From Pseudenterobacter timonensis (lineage in GTDB: Bacteria; Pseudomonadota; Gammaproteobacteria; Enterobacterales; Enterobacteriaceae), in the NCBI RefSeq assembly GCF_900021175.1, contig NZ_FCOP01000011.1, positions 1,145,947 through 1,209,946 on the forward strand: a stretch of 64,000 nt of DNA, in the 5' to 3' direction. The translations under genes and the position numbers were made by a program. The notes below the pieces were generated by a model. The model was not told where the DNA came from, did not search any database, and saw nothing but the letters and a program-made list of their open reading frames with translations. Positions 48,327-58,864 of the stretch are shown here, one piece after another (within the stretch, counting starts at the first letter, position 1; each line of letters starts with the position of its first letter).

Positions 48327-49328
48327 TCAGCGTTGCAAAAACGCCTGCCAGTGTTGAACCACCTCCGCGAGCTGTTCGCGGCTGACGTCAAGATGCATCA
48401 CCAGCCGCACCACCGCAGAGGCGTTAATCAGCACGCCGCGCGCCTTCATAAACTCGCCCAGCGCGGCGGCATTCTCTTCGCCCACGCGGACAAAGAGCAT
48501 ATTGGTGTCGTGGCGCATCACCTCCGCGCCGATTTCGCGCAGCTGCGCTGCCAGCCACGCGGCGTTCTCGTGATCCTCTTTCAGGCGCGCCACGTTATGT
48601 TTCAGCGCATAAAGGCCCGCCGCCGCCAGAATGCCCGCCTGACGCATGCCGCCGCCGGTCATTTTGCGCCAGCGGTTGGCGCGCTTGATGTAGTCGGCGT
48701 TACCCACCAGCAGGGAGCCCACCGGGGTGCCCAGCCCTTTGGAGAGACAGATGGTGAAGGAGTCACAGTACTGCGCCACCTCTTTGAGTTCGCAGCCATA
48801 CTCCACGATGGCGTTGAAGATGCGCGCCCCATCCACATGCAGCCCGAGCCTGCGCTCGCGGGTGAACTCCCACGCCGCTTTCAGGTAGTCGCGCGGCAGC
48901 ACCTTGCCGTTATGGGTATTTTCGAGGCTCAGCAGTTTAGTGCGGGCAAAATGGATATCGTCAGCCTTGATTTTGGCGGCGACCTTATCGAGCGGCAGGG
49001 TGCCGTCCGGTGCGGCGTCAATCGGCTGCGGCTGGATGCTGCCCAGCACCGCCGCGCCGCCCGCTTCATAGAGATAGTTATGCGCCCCCTGGCCGACGAT
49101 ATACTCTTCACCGCGCTCGCAGTGGCTCAGCAGCGCCACCAGGTTAGCCTGGGTGCCGGTGGGCAGGAACAGCGCCGCCTCTTTGCCGCTCAGTTCGGCG
49201 GCGTAGCGCTGTAGTTCATTAACCGTCGGGTCATCACCGTACACATCGTCCCCGACCGGGGCGGCCATCATCTCTTCCAGCATGGCGCGGCCCGGACGGG
49301 TTACGGTATCACTGCGTAAATCGATCAT
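48327..49328 (-). CDS. ltaE: Low-specificity L-threonine aldolase LtaE
   Basis: A 333-residue PLP enzyme that cleaves L-threonine and L-allo-threonine to glycine and acetaldehyde. The N-terminus [18 protein letters not shown], the [10 protein letters not shown] loop and the PLP Lys in [16 protein letters not shown] are all present. Length equals E. coli LtaE. It sits between poxB and ybjT on the same strand. Confidence 0.95.
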   Translation of the reverse strand: MIDLRSDTVTRPGRAMLEEMMAAPVGDDVYGDDPTVNELQRYAAELSGKEAALFLPTGTQANLVALLSHCERGEEYIVGQGAHNYLYEAGGAAVLGSIQPQPIDAAPDGTLPLDKVAAKIKADDIHFARTKLLSLENTHNGKVLPRDYLKAAWEFTRERRLGLHVDGARIFNAIVEYGCELKEVAQYCDSFTICLSKGLGTPVGSLLVGNADYIKRANRWRKMTGGGMRQAGILAAAGLYALKHNVARLKEDHENAAWLAAQLREIGAEVMRHDTNMLFVRVGEENAAALGEFMKARGVLINASAVVRLVMHLDVSREQLAEVVQHWQAFLQR

Positions 49329-49366
49329 CTCACATCCCTTGTCTCAGTAAGGTAATGGGAGATGTT

Positions 49367-51085
49367 TTACCTGAGCCAGTTGGTTTTGGCTAGCTCCATC
49401 ACCTCGTCGCCGCGCCCGCTGATAATGGCGCGCAGCATATAGAGGCTGAAGCCCTTCGCCTGTTCAAGCTTGATCTGCGGCGGGATCGCCAGCTCCTCTT
49501 TGGCGACCACCACATCCACCAGCACCGGTCCGTCGGTGGCGAAGGCGCGCTGAAGCGCCTCATCCACTTCGGAGGCTTTCTCCACGCGGATACCGGTGAT
49601 GCCACACGCCTCGGCGATGCGGGCAAAGTTGGTCTCGTGCAGATCGGTGCCGTCGGTGAGATAGCCGCCGGCCTTCATCTCCATCGCCACAAAGCCGAGC
49701 ACGCTGTTGTTAAAGACGATGATTTTGACCGGCAGCTTCATCTGCGCCACCGAGAGAAAATCGCCCATCAGCATGCTGAATCCGCCATCGCCGCACATCG
49801 CCACCACCTGCCGTTCCGGGGCGGTCGCTTTGGCGCCCAGCGCCTGCGGCATGGCGTTGGCCATCGAGCCGTGGTTAAAAGAGCCCAGCAGACGACGTTT
49901 GCCGTTCATCTTCAGGTAGCGTGCCGCCCAGACGGTGGGCGTGCCCACGTCGCAGGTAAAAATGGCGTCATCGGCGGCAAAGTGGCTGATCTGCTGCGCC
50001 AGATATTGCGGGTGAATAGCTTTCTCGCTCGGCTTCGCCAGATCGTCCAGCCCCTTGCGCGCATCTTTATAGTCGCTGAGCGCCTTATCAAGGAATCTGC
50101 GGTCGGTTTTCTCTTCAAGATGGGGCAGCAGGGCGGTGAGAGTCGCCTTGATATCGCCCACCAGCGCCATATCCACCTTGCTGTGCGCGCCGATACTGCC
50201 GGGATTGATATCGATCTGGATAATTTTCGCGTCGGTCGGGTAGAAGGCGCGGTAGGGGAACTGGGTGCCGAGCAGCACCAGCGTGTCGGCGTTCATCATG
50301 GTGTGGAAACCTGACGAGAAGCCGATTAGCCCGGTCATCCCCACGTCATACGGGTTATCGTACTCGACATGCTCCTTGCCGCGCAGGGCATGGACGATGG
50401 GGGCTTTGATCTTACCGGCAAACTCAATCAGCTCCTGGTGGGCGCCTGCGCAGCCGCTGCCGCACATCAGGGCGATATTGCTGGAGTAGCGCAGCAGCTG
50501 CGCCAGTTTTTTCAGCTCCTCTTCCGCCGGGGTGATCACCGGCTGCGGGGCGTGATACCAGTGGCTGCTGGCGCCTTCCGGGGCAGGTTTCAGCGCCACG
50601 TCCCCCGGCAGGACAATCACGGAGACGCCGCGATTCAGCACCGCCTTACGCATGGCGATAGCCAGCACCTGCGGGATCTGCTCCGGCGTGGAGACCAGCT
50701 CGCAGTAGTGGCTGCATTCGCGGAACAGCTCTTCCGGATGGGTCTCCTGAAAATAGCCGCTGCCGATTTCGCTGGAGGGGATATGAGCGGCAATCGCCAG
50801 CACCGGGACATGGTTACGATGGCAGTCAAAGAGACCGTTGATCAGATGCAGGTTGCCAGGCCCGCAGGAGCCGGCACAAACCGCCAGTTCGCCGGTCAGC
50901 TGCGCCTCGGCGCCCGCGGCAAACGCGGCCACCTCTTCATGGCGAGTGGACATCCAGTCGATGGTACCCATGCGATTCAGACTGTCGCTGAGCCCGTTCA
51001 GGGAGTCGCCGGTGACTCCCCAGATACGTTTAACCCCGGCCTGTTCAAGAGTTTTCGCTATATAAGCCGCCACGGTTTGTTTCAT
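49367..51085 (-). CDS. poxB: Pyruvate dehydrogenase (quinone) PoxB
   Basis: A 572-residue flavoprotein, the exact length of E. coli PoxB, that decarboxylates pyruvate to acetate and passes electrons to ubiquinone. The TPP motif is [20 protein letters not shown], and the amphipathic C-terminal lipid-binding tail ([20 protein letters not shown]) is present. The start [17 protein letters not shown] at 51085 has GGAGACGG upstream on the minus strand. In E. coli it is sigma-S dependent. A terminator-like GC-rich hairpin region lies on its upstream side. Confidence 0.96.
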   Translation of the reverse strand: MKQTVAAYIAKTLEQAGVKRIWGVTGDSLNGLSDSLNRMGTIDWMSTRHEEVAAFAAGAEAQLTGELAVCAGSCGPGNLHLINGLFDCHRNHVPVLAIAAHIPSSEIGSGYFQETHPEELFRECSHYCELVSTPEQIPQVLAIAMRKAVLNRGVSVIVLPGDVALKPAPEGASSHWYHAPQPVITPAEEELKKLAQLLRYSSNIALMCGSGCAGAHQELIEFAGKIKAPIVHALRGKEHVEYDNPYDVGMTGLIGFSSGFHTMMNADTLVLLGTQFPYRAFYPTDAKIIQIDINPGSIGAHSKVDMALVGDIKATLTALLPHLEEKTDRRFLDKALSDYKDARKGLDDLAKPSEKAIHPQYLAQQISHFAADDAIFTCDVGTPTVWAARYLKMNGKRRLLGSFNHGSMANAMPQALGAKATAPERQVVAMCGDGGFSMLMGDFLSVAQMKLPVKIIVFNNSVLGFVAMEMKAGGYLTDGTDLHETNFARIAEACGITGIRVEKASEVDEALQRAFATDGPVLVDVVVAKEELAIPPQIKLEQAKGFSLYMLRAIISGRGDEVMELAKTNWLR

Positions 51086-51225
51086 GGTGGTCCGTCTCCT
51101 TTGTTTAAGCGCATTGATAAGCTTAGAAGAAAGTGGCGGTACTGGTGGGCAGGGTAACGACTTGTTACGGGTTTTAAGGAGGCCCCTCACCGTGCGGGGT
51201 GTTGTTCACTGCCGTACAGACAGCA

Positions 51226-51259
51226 TAAAAAAGCCCGGCAGCGCGAGCGCGTGCCGGGC
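51226..51259 (-). terminator. Rho-independent terminator of hcp-hcr
   Basis: On the minus strand GCCCGGCA and TGCCGGGC pair around a short GC-rich loop and run into TTTTTTATG. It starts 22 bases past the hcr stop. Confidence 0.92.
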
Positions 51260-51280
51260 CTGAGTGACCACCTCTACTGA

Positions 51281-52249
51281 TTATGCGAGTACCAGGTCGC
51301 CCTGCGGGTGACACGAGCAGGCCAGCACATAACCGTCAGCGATTTCCGCGTCGGTCAGCGTCATGGTGCTGCTGACGGTATACTCCCCGGAAACCACTTT
51401 GGTTTTACAGCATCCACATACCCCAGCGCGGCAGGCGGCAGCGACGGGTACCTTGTTACTTTCCAGCGCTTCCAGCAGCGTGGTGCCCACGCGGCCAAAG
51501 AATGTCTGCGCTGGCTGCAGCTTCGTGAACTTCACTCCGCTGGTGGCCGCTTCCGCGACCGGCGTGAAGAACTGCTCTTTAAAGAAGCGGGTGACGCCGA
51601 GCGCCTTCACTTCCTCTTCCACAATCGCCATATAGGGCGCCGGGCCGCAGGTCATCACGGTGCGGGAGGCGATATCCGGCACGCTTTGCAGCAGCTCGCG
51701 GCTCAGTCGGCCAGCGACAAAACCGTGGGTGGCGTTATTTTCCGCCACCAGCGTAACCGGGTAGTCGCGCCACTCGTCAGCAAAAATCACATCCTGCGGC
51801 GAACGCACGCTGAAAATGACCTGTACGTCAGCCTGCGGGCGGTGTTTCGCCAGCCAGCGGCGCATCGACATAATCGGCGTTACGCCGCAACCGGCTGCCA
51901 GCAGCAGGAATTTATCGTCCGCTTTGTCATCGCAGATAAATTCCCCCTGGGCGTCGGAAAGCCAGATGTAATCGCCGCGCTTCACCTCGCCGGTCAGCCA
52001 CCCGGAGCCTGCGCCGTCGTCAATGCGGCGGACAGTCAGCGTAATGTATTCGCTCACGCCCGGCGTGGACGACAGGGTGTAGGCGCGCAGCGTATCCGCG
52101 GAGTTGCGGATACTGACCAGCGCATATTGCCCGGCGCGGTACGGATAGTAGTCATGACACAGCAGGGAGAGCGTCCACACATCCGGCGTCTCCTGATGGA
52201 TGTGGTGAACCTGCATCCGCCATGGACATTGTGAGGTTGGCATCGTCAT
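51281..52249 (-). CDS. hcr: NADH oxidoreductase Hcr
   Basis: A 322-residue iron-sulfur flavoprotein that passes electrons from NADH to Hcp. The FAD motif RAYTLSSTPG, the NAD region LLAAGCGVTPIMSM and a C-terminal plant-type [2Fe-2S] domain with CRAGVCGCCKTKV and a distant fourth Cys (ACSCHPQGD) are visible. Length equals E. coli Hcr. It lies ten bases after hcp. Confidence 0.96.
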   Translation of the reverse strand: MTMPTSQCPWRMQVHHIHQETPDVWTLSLLCHDYYPYRAGQYALVSIRNSADTLRAYTLSSTPGVSEYITLTVRRIDDGAGSGWLTGEVKRGDYIWLSDAQGEFICDDKADDKFLLLAAGCGVTPIMSMRRWLAKHRPQADVQVIFSVRSPQDVIFADEWRDYPVTLVAENNATHGFVAGRLSRELLQSVPDIASRTVMTCGPAPYMAIVEEEVKALGVTRFFKEQFFTPVAEAATSGVKFTKLQPAQTFFGRVGTTLLEALESNKVPVAAACRAGVCGCCKTKVVSGEYTVSSTMTLTDAEIADGYVLACSCHPQGDLVLA

Positions 52250-52259
52250 GGTTTTCTCC

Positions 52260-53912
52260 TTACGCGGTCAGCAGCTGCTGCATATCTTCTTCAACGCTGG
52301 TTACAGAGCGCAGACCGAATTTCTCGTTCAGCACCGCCAGCAGGTCCGGCGTCAGGAAGCCTGGTGCGGTCGGGCCGGTGACGATGTTGGTCACGCCCAG
52401 CGACAGCAGGGTTAGCAGGATCACAATCGCCTTCTGCTCAAACCAGGAGAGCACCAGCGACAGCGGCAGATCGTTCACGCCGCAGCCCAGCTTCTCGGCC
52501 AGCGTCACCGCCAGAATGATGGCGGAGTAAGCGTCGTTACACTGCCCGGCATCCACCAGACGTGGCAGTCCTTCAATGTTGCCAAAATCGAGCTTGTTAA
52601 AGCGGTACTTGCCGCAGGCGAGCGTCAGGATCAGGCAGTCGTCCGGTACGCGGGTGGCGAAGTCGGTGAAGTAGTTACGTTCGCCACGGGCGCCGTCACA
52701 GCCGCCAATCAGGAAGATGTGGCGCAGTTTTTCGCGGCTCACCAGGTCAATCAGCGTATCCGCCGCGCCCAGCAGGGTCTGACGGCCAAAGCCGACGGTA
52801 ATCAGGTGCGGGATTTCGCTGTAGGGGAAGCCCGCCATCTGCTGCGCCTGGGCGATCACCGGACCGAAGTCGTCGCCTTCCAGGTGGCTCACGCCCGGCC
52901 AGCCAACGATGCTGCGGGTCCAGATGCGATCGTCATAGGCGCCCACGGTCGGATCGATGATGCAGTTAGAGGTCATCACGATGGGGCCCGGGAAGCGGGC
53001 AAACTCGACCTGCTGGTTCTGCCAGCCGCTACCGTAGTTGCCAACGAGGTGTTTGAACTTGCGCAGCTCCGGGTAGCCGTGCGCCGGCAGCATCTCCCCG
53101 TGGGTATAGACGTTAACGCCGGTGCCTTCGGTCTGAATCAGCAGGTTGTGCAGATCTTTCAGGTCGTGACCGGAAATCAGAATGCATTTGCCTTCGGTCG
53201 CTTTTACGTTGACCTGGGTCGGCGTCGGGTGGCCGTAGGTGCTGGTTTCGCCAGCGTCCAGAATGCTCATCACCTTAAAGTTCATCTGGCCGATCTCCAT
53301 GGCGCACTCCAGCAGCGCGTTCATGTCGGCAGGCCAGGTACCGAGCCATGCCATGATTTTATGGTACTGAGCGTAGATATCGTTGTCGTACTGGCCCAGC
53401 ACGTGGGCATGCTCCATATAGGCCGCCGCGCCTTTCAGGCCGTACAGGCAGAGCAGGCGCAGGCCGAGGATATTTTCACCAATCGCCGCTTTGTCTTTAT
53501 TCGGGGTAAAGTCCGCCGCCTGGCGCTGCAGTTCGCCCAGATCGTCGCTGACCAGCTGCAGGTCAGCCATCGGGTTATCCACGGTGGCGCTGGCATCCAC
53601 GTTCAGGCACTGCGCTTTCAGCGCTTCACGCAGGGCGATCGCTTCCCGGGCGTAGCCGACGATGCGCGGAGAGTCGAAGTTAACGTTGGTCAGCGTGGAG
53701 AAGAAGGCCCGCGGCGCGAAGCTGTCTACATAATGGTCGATAATGCTGTATTCGCGCGCTTTCACCGCCCACGCCGAGAGCCCCTGGAGGGTGGCAATCA
53801 GCAGATCCTGCAGATCGGAGGTTTCAGCGGTTTTCCCGCACATGCCCTGAGCGTAAGAGCAGCCGTTACCTGCCGGAGTACGGATGGTTTGTTCACATTG
53901 CACACAAAACAT
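52260..53912 (-). CDS. hcp: Hybrid-cluster protein (protein S-nitrosylase / NO reductase) Hcp
   Basis: A 550-residue protein, the same length as E. coli Hcp. The N-terminal cluster ligands are C3, C6, C18 and C25 ([22 protein letters not shown]). Hybrid-cluster regions include [29 protein letters not shown] and GQCNDAYSA. It handles nitric oxide and S-nitrosylation under anaerobic nitrosative stress, with Hcr as donor. The ATG at 53912 aligns with the family; a start two codons upstream is less likely. An NsrR site lies just upstream. Confidence 0.96.
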   Translation of the reverse strand: MFCVQCEQTIRTPAGNGCSYAQGMCGKTAETSDLQDLLIATLQGLSAWAVKAREYSIIDHYVDSFAPRAFFSTLTNVNFDSPRIVGYAREAIALREALKAQCLNVDASATVDNPMADLQLVSDDLGELQRQAADFTPNKDKAAIGENILGLRLLCLYGLKGAAAYMEHAHVLGQYDNDIYAQYHKIMAWLGTWPADMNALLECAMEIGQMNFKVMSILDAGETSTYGHPTPTQVNVKATEGKCILISGHDLKDLHNLLIQTEGTGVNVYTHGEMLPAHGYPELRKFKHLVGNYGSGWQNQQVEFARFPGPIVMTSNCIIDPTVGAYDDRIWTRSIVGWPGVSHLEGDDFGPVIAQAQQMAGFPYSEIPHLITVGFGRQTLLGAADTLIDLVSREKLRHIFLIGGCDGARGERNYFTDFATRVPDDCLILTLACGKYRFNKLDFGNIEGLPRLVDAGQCNDAYSAIILAVTLAEKLGCGVNDLPLSLVLSWFEQKAIVILLTLLSLGVTNIVTGPTAPGFLTPDLLAVLNEKFGLRSVTSVEEDMQQLLTA

Positions 53913-53926
53913 AATCACACCTGTTA

Positions 53927-53949
53927 AAGTTATATTTTAGATACATGTT
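53927..53949 (-). promoter_or_regulatory. NsrR operator upstream of hcp
   Basis: A 23-base near-palindrome beginning AAGTTATATTTTAG and ending ATACATGTT, which fits the NsrR consensus (AAGATGCATTT-type half sites). It lies 15-37 bases before the hcp ATG. A possible but poor FNR half-palindrome, TTGATTTAGCGCAA, is at 54009-54022. Confidence 0.75.
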
Positions 53950-54055
53950 TAAGGTTATGATCAGGCCGATGCGGTGAAAAGCGCTTTTTAGGGCAAAGTG
54001 GCGGGAGATTGATTTAGCGCAATTTTGGCGGCAGATGCCTACCGCCAGAGGGGTA

Positions 54056-54955
54056 TCAGGCGGAGAAAAACGCCATCAGTATCGGCACCAGCAGGCTCAG
54101 AATAAAGCCGTGAACAATGGCGGCAGGCACCATCTCCAGACCACCGGAGCGCTGGAGCACCGGCAGGGTGAAATCCATCGAGGTGGCACCACACAGGCCG
54201 AGCGCCGTGGAGCGGCTCTGGCGCACCATACCGGGAATAAGCATGATGGCGATAAGCTCCCGCGCCAGATCGTTGAAGAAAGCGGCGCTGCCAATCACCG
54301 GCCCGAAGGATTCGGTGAGCAGGATCCCGGAAAGGGAGTACCAGCCGAAGCCGGAGGCCATCGCCAGGGCGGTTTTCAGCGGCAGATCGAGAATAAACGC
54401 GTTAATCACTCCGCCAAGCAGGGAGCTTGCCAGCACGATCACCGCCACAATCATGCCGCGACGATTAAGGACAATCTGCTTTAAGGTCATGCCGTTGTTA
54501 CGCAGCTGAATACCGATCAGGAAAAGCAGGAAAATTAGCGTATATTCGCTGGCTTCGGTGGCGTGTTGTAAAAATTCCAGCCCGCTCAGGCCGAGTAAAA
54601 AGCCGAGCACCACCACGCCGCAGAGCTTTAATGACTCCAGCGCCATGGCCACGCGCGAGGGTAATTTCTCCTGACGGTGCTGATTTTTCCACGGCAGGGA
54701 GCGCTCAAGCCAGAGCAGGGCGACAATATTGCAGAGCAGAATCACCACTATCGTGACGGCGGCATAGTGGAAAATAGCCAGCAGGTTACTGGCGAGATTA
54801 TCGAGAAAAGCCAGGCTTATCCCCATAAAAAAGAGAATAACGTAAACAATCCAGCTGAGCAGACGATTAATTAATCTTAAGGCCGGGGCGTATTGCAGAG
54901 GGATGAGATAGCCCACAATAAGTGGCGCTAAGATGATTAACAGTCCTGAAAGCAT
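54056..54955 (-). CDS. lysO: L-lysine exporter LysO
   Basis: A 299-residue inner-membrane protein (LysO family, formerly YbjE) with about eight helices and the motifs SGFGWYSLSGILLTESFG and LCGATSMDFTLPVLQRSGG. It exports L-lysine and toxic lysine analogues. Length agrees with E. coli. The ATG is at 54955, and about 100 bases separate it from the aqpZ terminator. Confidence 0.93.
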   Translation of the reverse strand: MLSGLLIILAPLIVGYLIPLQYAPALRLINRLLSWIVYVILFFMGISLAFLDNLASNLLAIFHYAAVTIVVILLCNIVALLWLERSLPWKNQHRQEKLPSRVAMALESLKLCGVVVLGFLLGLSGLEFLQHATEASEYTLIFLLFLIGIQLRNNGMTLKQIVLNRRGMIVAVIVLASSLLGGVINAFILDLPLKTALAMASGFGWYSLSGILLTESFGPVIGSAAFFNDLARELIAIMLIPGMVRQSRSTALGLCGATSMDFTLPVLQRSGGLEMVPAAIVHGFILSLLVPILMAFFSA

Positions 54956-55027
54956 GAACAGCGGGATCCTTTAATTGGGCGAAACGGCGCCATGACACTA
55001 CCCAATAATGGCCGCGCAGTAAACTGC

Positions 55028-55053
55028 TAAAAACGGCAACCCGAAGGCTGCCG
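55028..55053 (-). terminator. Rho-independent terminator after aqpZ
   Basis: On the minus strand CGGCAGCC, loop TTCG, GGTTGCCG, then five T. It begins nine bases past the aqpZ stop. Confidence 0.92.
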
Positions 55054-55061
55054 TCATGCTT

Positions 55062-55760
55062 TTATTCTTCGCGCTGCTGAAGCAGGATGCGGTAGATAAG
55101 GCCACCCAGAAGCCCGCCGATAATCGGCATTACCCAGAACAGCCACAGCTGATCCAGCGCCCAGCCGCCCTGGAAAATGGCCACCGCGGTGCTGCGCGCC
55201 GGGTTGACCGAGGTGTTGGTCACCGGAATGGAGATCAGGTGAATCAGGGTCAACGCCAGACCAATGGCAAGTGGCGCAAAGCCTGCTGGCGCGCGTTTAT
55301 CCGTGGCGCCATGAATCACCAGCAGAAAACCTGCCGTCAGGACAATCTCAATCACAATGGCAGAGAGCATGGAATAGCCGCCCGGCGAATGTTCCCCGTA
55401 GCCGTTGGAGGCAAATCCGCTGGCGGCGGCGTCAAAGCCCGCCTTACCGCTGGCGATAACATACAACACCGCCGCGGCAATAATCCCGCCGACGACCTGC
55501 GCGATGATATAGCCAATCACCTCTTTCGCCGGGAAACGGCCGCCTGCCCACAGACCTAAAGTCACCGCCGGATTAAAATGACCGCCGGAAATATGGCCTA
55601 CGGCATAGGCCATGGTTAATACGGTTAAACCGAAGGCCAGCGCAACCCCCGTAAAGCCAATTCCCAGCTCCGGGAACGCTGCCGCCAGTACCGCGCTGCC
55701 GCAGCCGCCAAAAACAAGCCAGAATGTACCGAAACATTCCGCTGCCAATTTTCTTACCAT
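55062..55760 (-). CDS. aqpZ: Aquaporin Z
   Basis: A 232-residue water channel with six helices and two NPA boxes, [11 protein letters not shown] and [11 protein letters not shown]. The selectivity-filter Arg follows the second box. The start [18 protein letters not shown] was aligned with E. coli (55760); an in-frame start ten codons upstream is less likely. It is a single-gene unit. Confidence 0.95.
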   Translation of the reverse strand: MVRKLAAECFGTFWLVFGGCGSAVLAAAFPELGIGFTGVALAFGLTVLTMAYAVGHISGGHFNPAVTLGLWAGGRFPAKEVIGYIIAQVVGGIIAAAVLYVIASGKAGFDAAASGFASNGYGEHSPGGYSMLSAIVIEIVLTAGFLLVIHGATDKRAPAGFAPLAIGLALTLIHLISIPVTNTSVNPARSTAVAIFQGGWALDQLWLFWVMPIIGGLLGGLIYRILLQQREE

Positions 55761-56094
55761 AACCACCTCAATAAAAAAGACCGACAGCAATTCACCTGCC
55801 GGTAAATAATCGTCATCGGGGATGACAATAACTGAACCCTTATTTTAAAAACGGTGTCTGCCGTTTCGCTACCTGAATAAAGCGGGTAAATTTGATGTAA
55901 GGCATTGCGCAGCCATTCCGTATAAAAAATGTCCGGAAATAATCGACAGAATGGCAGGGGGAATATTTTCCGGGCGGTGATATTTTAGAATTAATATTAT
56001 TAGAATAATCGTGAAATAACCCGCTATCCTGCCCGCAGGCCAGCCGTTATACTGCGTTGAGAATGAAGGAAAACAGGCTATTTCTGGAGGATGC
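55761..56094. promoter_or_regulatory. Divergent aqpZ-ybjD region, no gene
   Basis: A 334-base AT-rich gap between divergent genes. It contains small inverted repeats (GACCGACAGC... with GCCGGTAAAT, and TCATCGGGGATGA at 55812-55824) and, at 55991-56012, a run of AT-rich sequence that may hold promoters. TGGAGGATGC places a ribosome site just before the ybjD start. No ORF is convincing. Confidence 0.4.
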
Positions 56095-57753
56095 ATGTTG
56101 CTTGAACGCGTAGAGGTGGTCGGCTTTCGCGGCATTAACCGTCTGTCGCTGATGCTGGAACAGAACAACGTGCTGATCGGCGAAAACGCCTGGGGTAAAT
56201 CCAGCCTGCTGGATGCGCTGACGCTGCTGCTCTCCCCGCAGTCCGATCTGTATAGCTTCGTGCGCGAGGATTTCTGGTTCCCGCCCGGGGATATTCAGGG
56301 GCGCGAGCACCATCTGCATATCATTCTCACCTTCCGGGAGAGCGAGCCGGGGCGCCACCGCGTACGCCGCTACCGCCCGCTCTCTCCCTGCTGGGTTCCC
56401 TGTGACGACAGCTATCAGCGCATCTTCTACCGGCTGGAAGGGGAGCTGGGGGACGATGGCAGCGTCATGACCCTGCGCGGGTTTATGGATGCGAAGGGCA
56501 ACACCCTGCGCCTCGACGATATCGACGAGCTGGCCCGTCATCTGGTGCGCCTGATGCCGGTTCTGCGCCTGCGCGACGCGCGCTTTATGCGCCGGATCCG
56601 TAACGGCACCGTGCCCCACGTGCCGGAGGTGGAGATCACCGCGCGGGAGCTCGATTTCCTGGCGCGTGAACTGGTCTCCCGCCCGCAGAATCTCACCGAC
56701 GGGCAGATCCGCCAGGGGCTCTCCGCTATGGTCCAGCTGCTGGAGCACTACTTTTCCGAGCAGGGGAGCGGCCCGTCGCGCCATCGCCTGATGCGCCGCC
56801 ACTCCCACGATGAACAGCGCAGCTGGCGCTATCTGGATATTATCAACCGGATGATCGACCGCCCCGGCGGCCGCACCCACCGCGTGATCCTGCTGGGGCT
56901 CTTCTCCACGCTTTTGCAGGCGAAGGGGAGCGTGCGCCTCGACCGCGATGCCCGTCCGCTGCTGCTGGTGGAAGATCCCGAGACGCGTCTGCACCCGATC
57001 ATGCTCTCCGTGGCATGGCAACTCCTCAACCTGCTGCCGTTACAGCGCATCACCACCACCAACTCGGGGGAGCTGCTGTCGCTGACGCCCGTGGAGCAGG
57101 TCTGCCGCCTGGTACGCGAGTCGGCGCGGGTAACCGCGTTCCGGCTCGGGCCGGGCGGGCTGAACGCCGAAGATGGCCGCCGTATCGCCTTTCATATCCG
57201 CTTTAACCGCGCCTCTTCGCTCTTTGCCCGCTGCTGGCTGCTGGTAGAGGGGGAGACCGAAACCTGGGTCATCAACGAGCTGGCGCGCCAGTGCGGCCAC
57301 CATTTTGACGCCGAGGGCATCAAGGTGATTGAGTTTGCCCAGTCCGGCCTTAAGCCGCTGATCAAGTTCGCCCGGCGGATGGGCATCGAGTGGCATGTGC
57401 TGGTGGATGGCGACGAGGCGGGGGAAAAATATGCCGCGACGGTGCGCAGCCTGCTCAATAACGACCGGGAGGAGCAGCGCGAGCATCTTACGGAGCTGCC
57501 CGCGGCGGATATGGAGCACTTTATGTATCGCCAGGGCTTTGCGGACGTCTTTCACCGGGTGGCGATGATCCCCCCGGGCGTGCCGATGAATATGCGCCGG
57601 GTGATTGTCAAAGCGATCCACCGCTCGTCAAAGCCCGACCTGGCGATCGAGGTGGCGACCGAGGCCGGACGCCGGGGCGTGGAGTCGGTGCCGACGCTGC
57701 TGCGTAAAATGTTCTCCCGCGTGTTGTGGCTGGCGCGGGGGCGGGCGGACTAG
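56095..57753 (+). CDS. ybjD: OLD-family ATP-dependent endonuclease YbjD
   Basis: A 552-residue protein, the same length as E. coli YbjD. The N-terminal ATPase has Walker A GENAWGKSSLLDALTLLL (about 28-45) and the LLVEDPETRLHP Walker B. A C-terminal TOPRIM domain has LVEGETETW and LVDGDEAGEKY. OLD nucleases are linked to recombination and phage exclusion; the E. coli role of YbjD is open. It ends with a CTAG shared with the stop of convergent ybjX. Confidence 0.93.
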   Translation: MLLERVEVVGFRGINRLSLMLEQNNVLIGENAWGKSSLLDALTLLLSPQSDLYSFVREDFWFPPGDIQGREHHLHIILTFRESEPGRHRVRRYRPLSPCWVPCDDSYQRIFYRLEGELGDDGSVMTLRGFMDAKGNTLRLDDIDELARHLVRLMPVLRLRDARFMRRIRNGTVPHVPEVEITARELDFLARELVSRPQNLTDGQIRQGLSAMVQLLEHYFSEQGSGPSRHRLMRRHSHDEQRSWRYLDIINRMIDRPGGRTHRVILLGLFSTLLQAKGSVRLDRDARPLLLVEDPETRLHPIMLSVAWQLLNLLPLQRITTTNSGELLSLTPVEQVCRLVRESARVTAFRLGPGGLNAEDGRRIAFHIRFNRASSLFARCWLLVEGETETWVINELARQCGHHFDAEGIKVIEFAQSGLKPLIKFARRMGIEWHVLVDGDEAGEKYAATVRSLLNNDREEQREHLTELPAADMEHFMYRQGFADVFHRVAMIPPGVPMNMRRVIVKAIHRSSKPDLAIEVATEAGRRGVESVPTLLRKMFSRVLWLARGRAD

Positions 57754-58712
57754 CCGCCCAGGGCGCGGTTCAGCTGTTCTTCAAGGCTGTCGAGCAGCTC
57801 GTAGCGGCGGCGGTACCCGGCGCGTTTCTTGCTGGCGATCGCCTCCATCGGTTTACGCGTTATCGCCAGCGGTAGCCGGAAATAGCCCTGAGCCGCCTGA
57901 CAGCCGCCAACGGAGAGCCAGAAGCTGTCATAATCCGCCTGCATTTTGCCCTCTTTTTTCTTGCGATAGCGCCAGCTCCGGTAGATATGGGTGGCGTTAC
58001 CCACGGCGACAATCTGCTCCACCGTGAGGAAAGCGCCCAGCGTCATCGCCGCCTCCAGCAACAGACGTTTTGGGAAAAGACCGTGACAGGCTTTGGTCGC
58101 CTCCTGGATAAGCGCGTGCGGCACGTGCGCTTTCGCCCCCTGCAGGCCGCCGATAAAGAGCGTCGGCTTACCCTCAAACGGGCAGAGGGTGAAGGTCAGC
58201 TCCGCCAGCGTGAGCCCCTCAGCGGTGCAGAACTTCAGCGTCGCCTCGCCCTCTTTATCCAGAAACGGGTCGGCGCACAGGCGCAGGGTAAATGAGACCT
58301 CATCTTTGCCGTTAAGGGTCAGGAGCGTAACGCCCTGCGAAGAGAGGTAGCCGTTCATCAGCCTCACCGGCAGCTGCTGGCTCAGGGTGCGATAGTGCCA
58401 GGCCAGCGCCCGCAGCGCCTGCCGGCGGGTGACAACCACCGACAGCCACGGACGGTGCAGGCGGCAGGGCAGCCCCGGCTGGGCGTGCAGCAGGGCGAGC
58501 ATGCGCGGCTCGCGGATGAGATCCTCCAGCAGCTGCGCGGTGCTCCACGGCATGCACAGCGAGCGAAGCATAAACTTGCGGCGGTAAGCCGGGTTTTGCC
58601 ATGCCAGCCCGGGCGCCAGCGCGCCGGAAGCGAGATATTTGAACAGCTGCCAGCCGGACTCAGGTATGGCCGGACGGGAGGAGGGGGTATCGACAATTGC
58701 AGACATGGTCAA
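57750..58712 (-). CDS. ybjX: VirK/YbjX family protein (DUF535)
   Basis: A 320-residue protein (E. coli YbjX is 330). Conserved stretches are GYLSSQGVTLLTLNGKDE, FIGGLQGAKAH and DSFWLSVGGC. In Salmonella VirK/YbjX are PhoP-regulated and help resistance to host peptides. No convincing PhoP box is visible upstream. The last four bases form the CTAG shared with ybjD. Confidence 0.9.
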   Translation of the reverse strand: MTMSAIVDTPSSRPAIPESGWQLFKYLASGALAPGLAWQNPAYRRKFMLRSLCMPWSTAQLLEDLIREPRMLALLHAQPGLPCRLHRPWLSVVVTRRQALRALAWHYRTLSQQLPVRLMNGYLSSQGVTLLTLNGKDEVSFTLRLCADPFLDKEGEATLKFCTAEGLTLAELTFTLCPFEGKPTLFIGGLQGAKAHVPHALIQEATKACHGLFPKRLLLEAAMTLGAFLTVEQIVAVGNATHIYRSWRYRKKKEGKMQADYDSFWLSVGGCQAAQGYFRLPLAITRKPMEAIASKKRAGYRRRYELLDSLEEQLNRALGG

Positions 58713-58864
58713 TCCGGTGCTGATGAGTGAATGCGCTCATTTCAGCAGGGGAATTATCAACGTCTCATCAACCAAATTTTTACAACGCCATAATCTGGGG
58801 TTTCGTTGAAGAAGAGTTTAGTTAGAATCAACGAAGGATAACTGAATTTATATCTGGAACATTT

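Noticed and set aside
52719..53927. A 402-codon frame antisense to hcp
   Set aside because: A shadow of hcp; the composition (Gln, Val, Ala, His) is typical of antisense GC-rich frames.
58713..58864. PhoP box between ybjX and macA
   Set aside because: GTTTC and GTTTA occur but are 16 bases apart (11 is needed between starts), so it does not fit.
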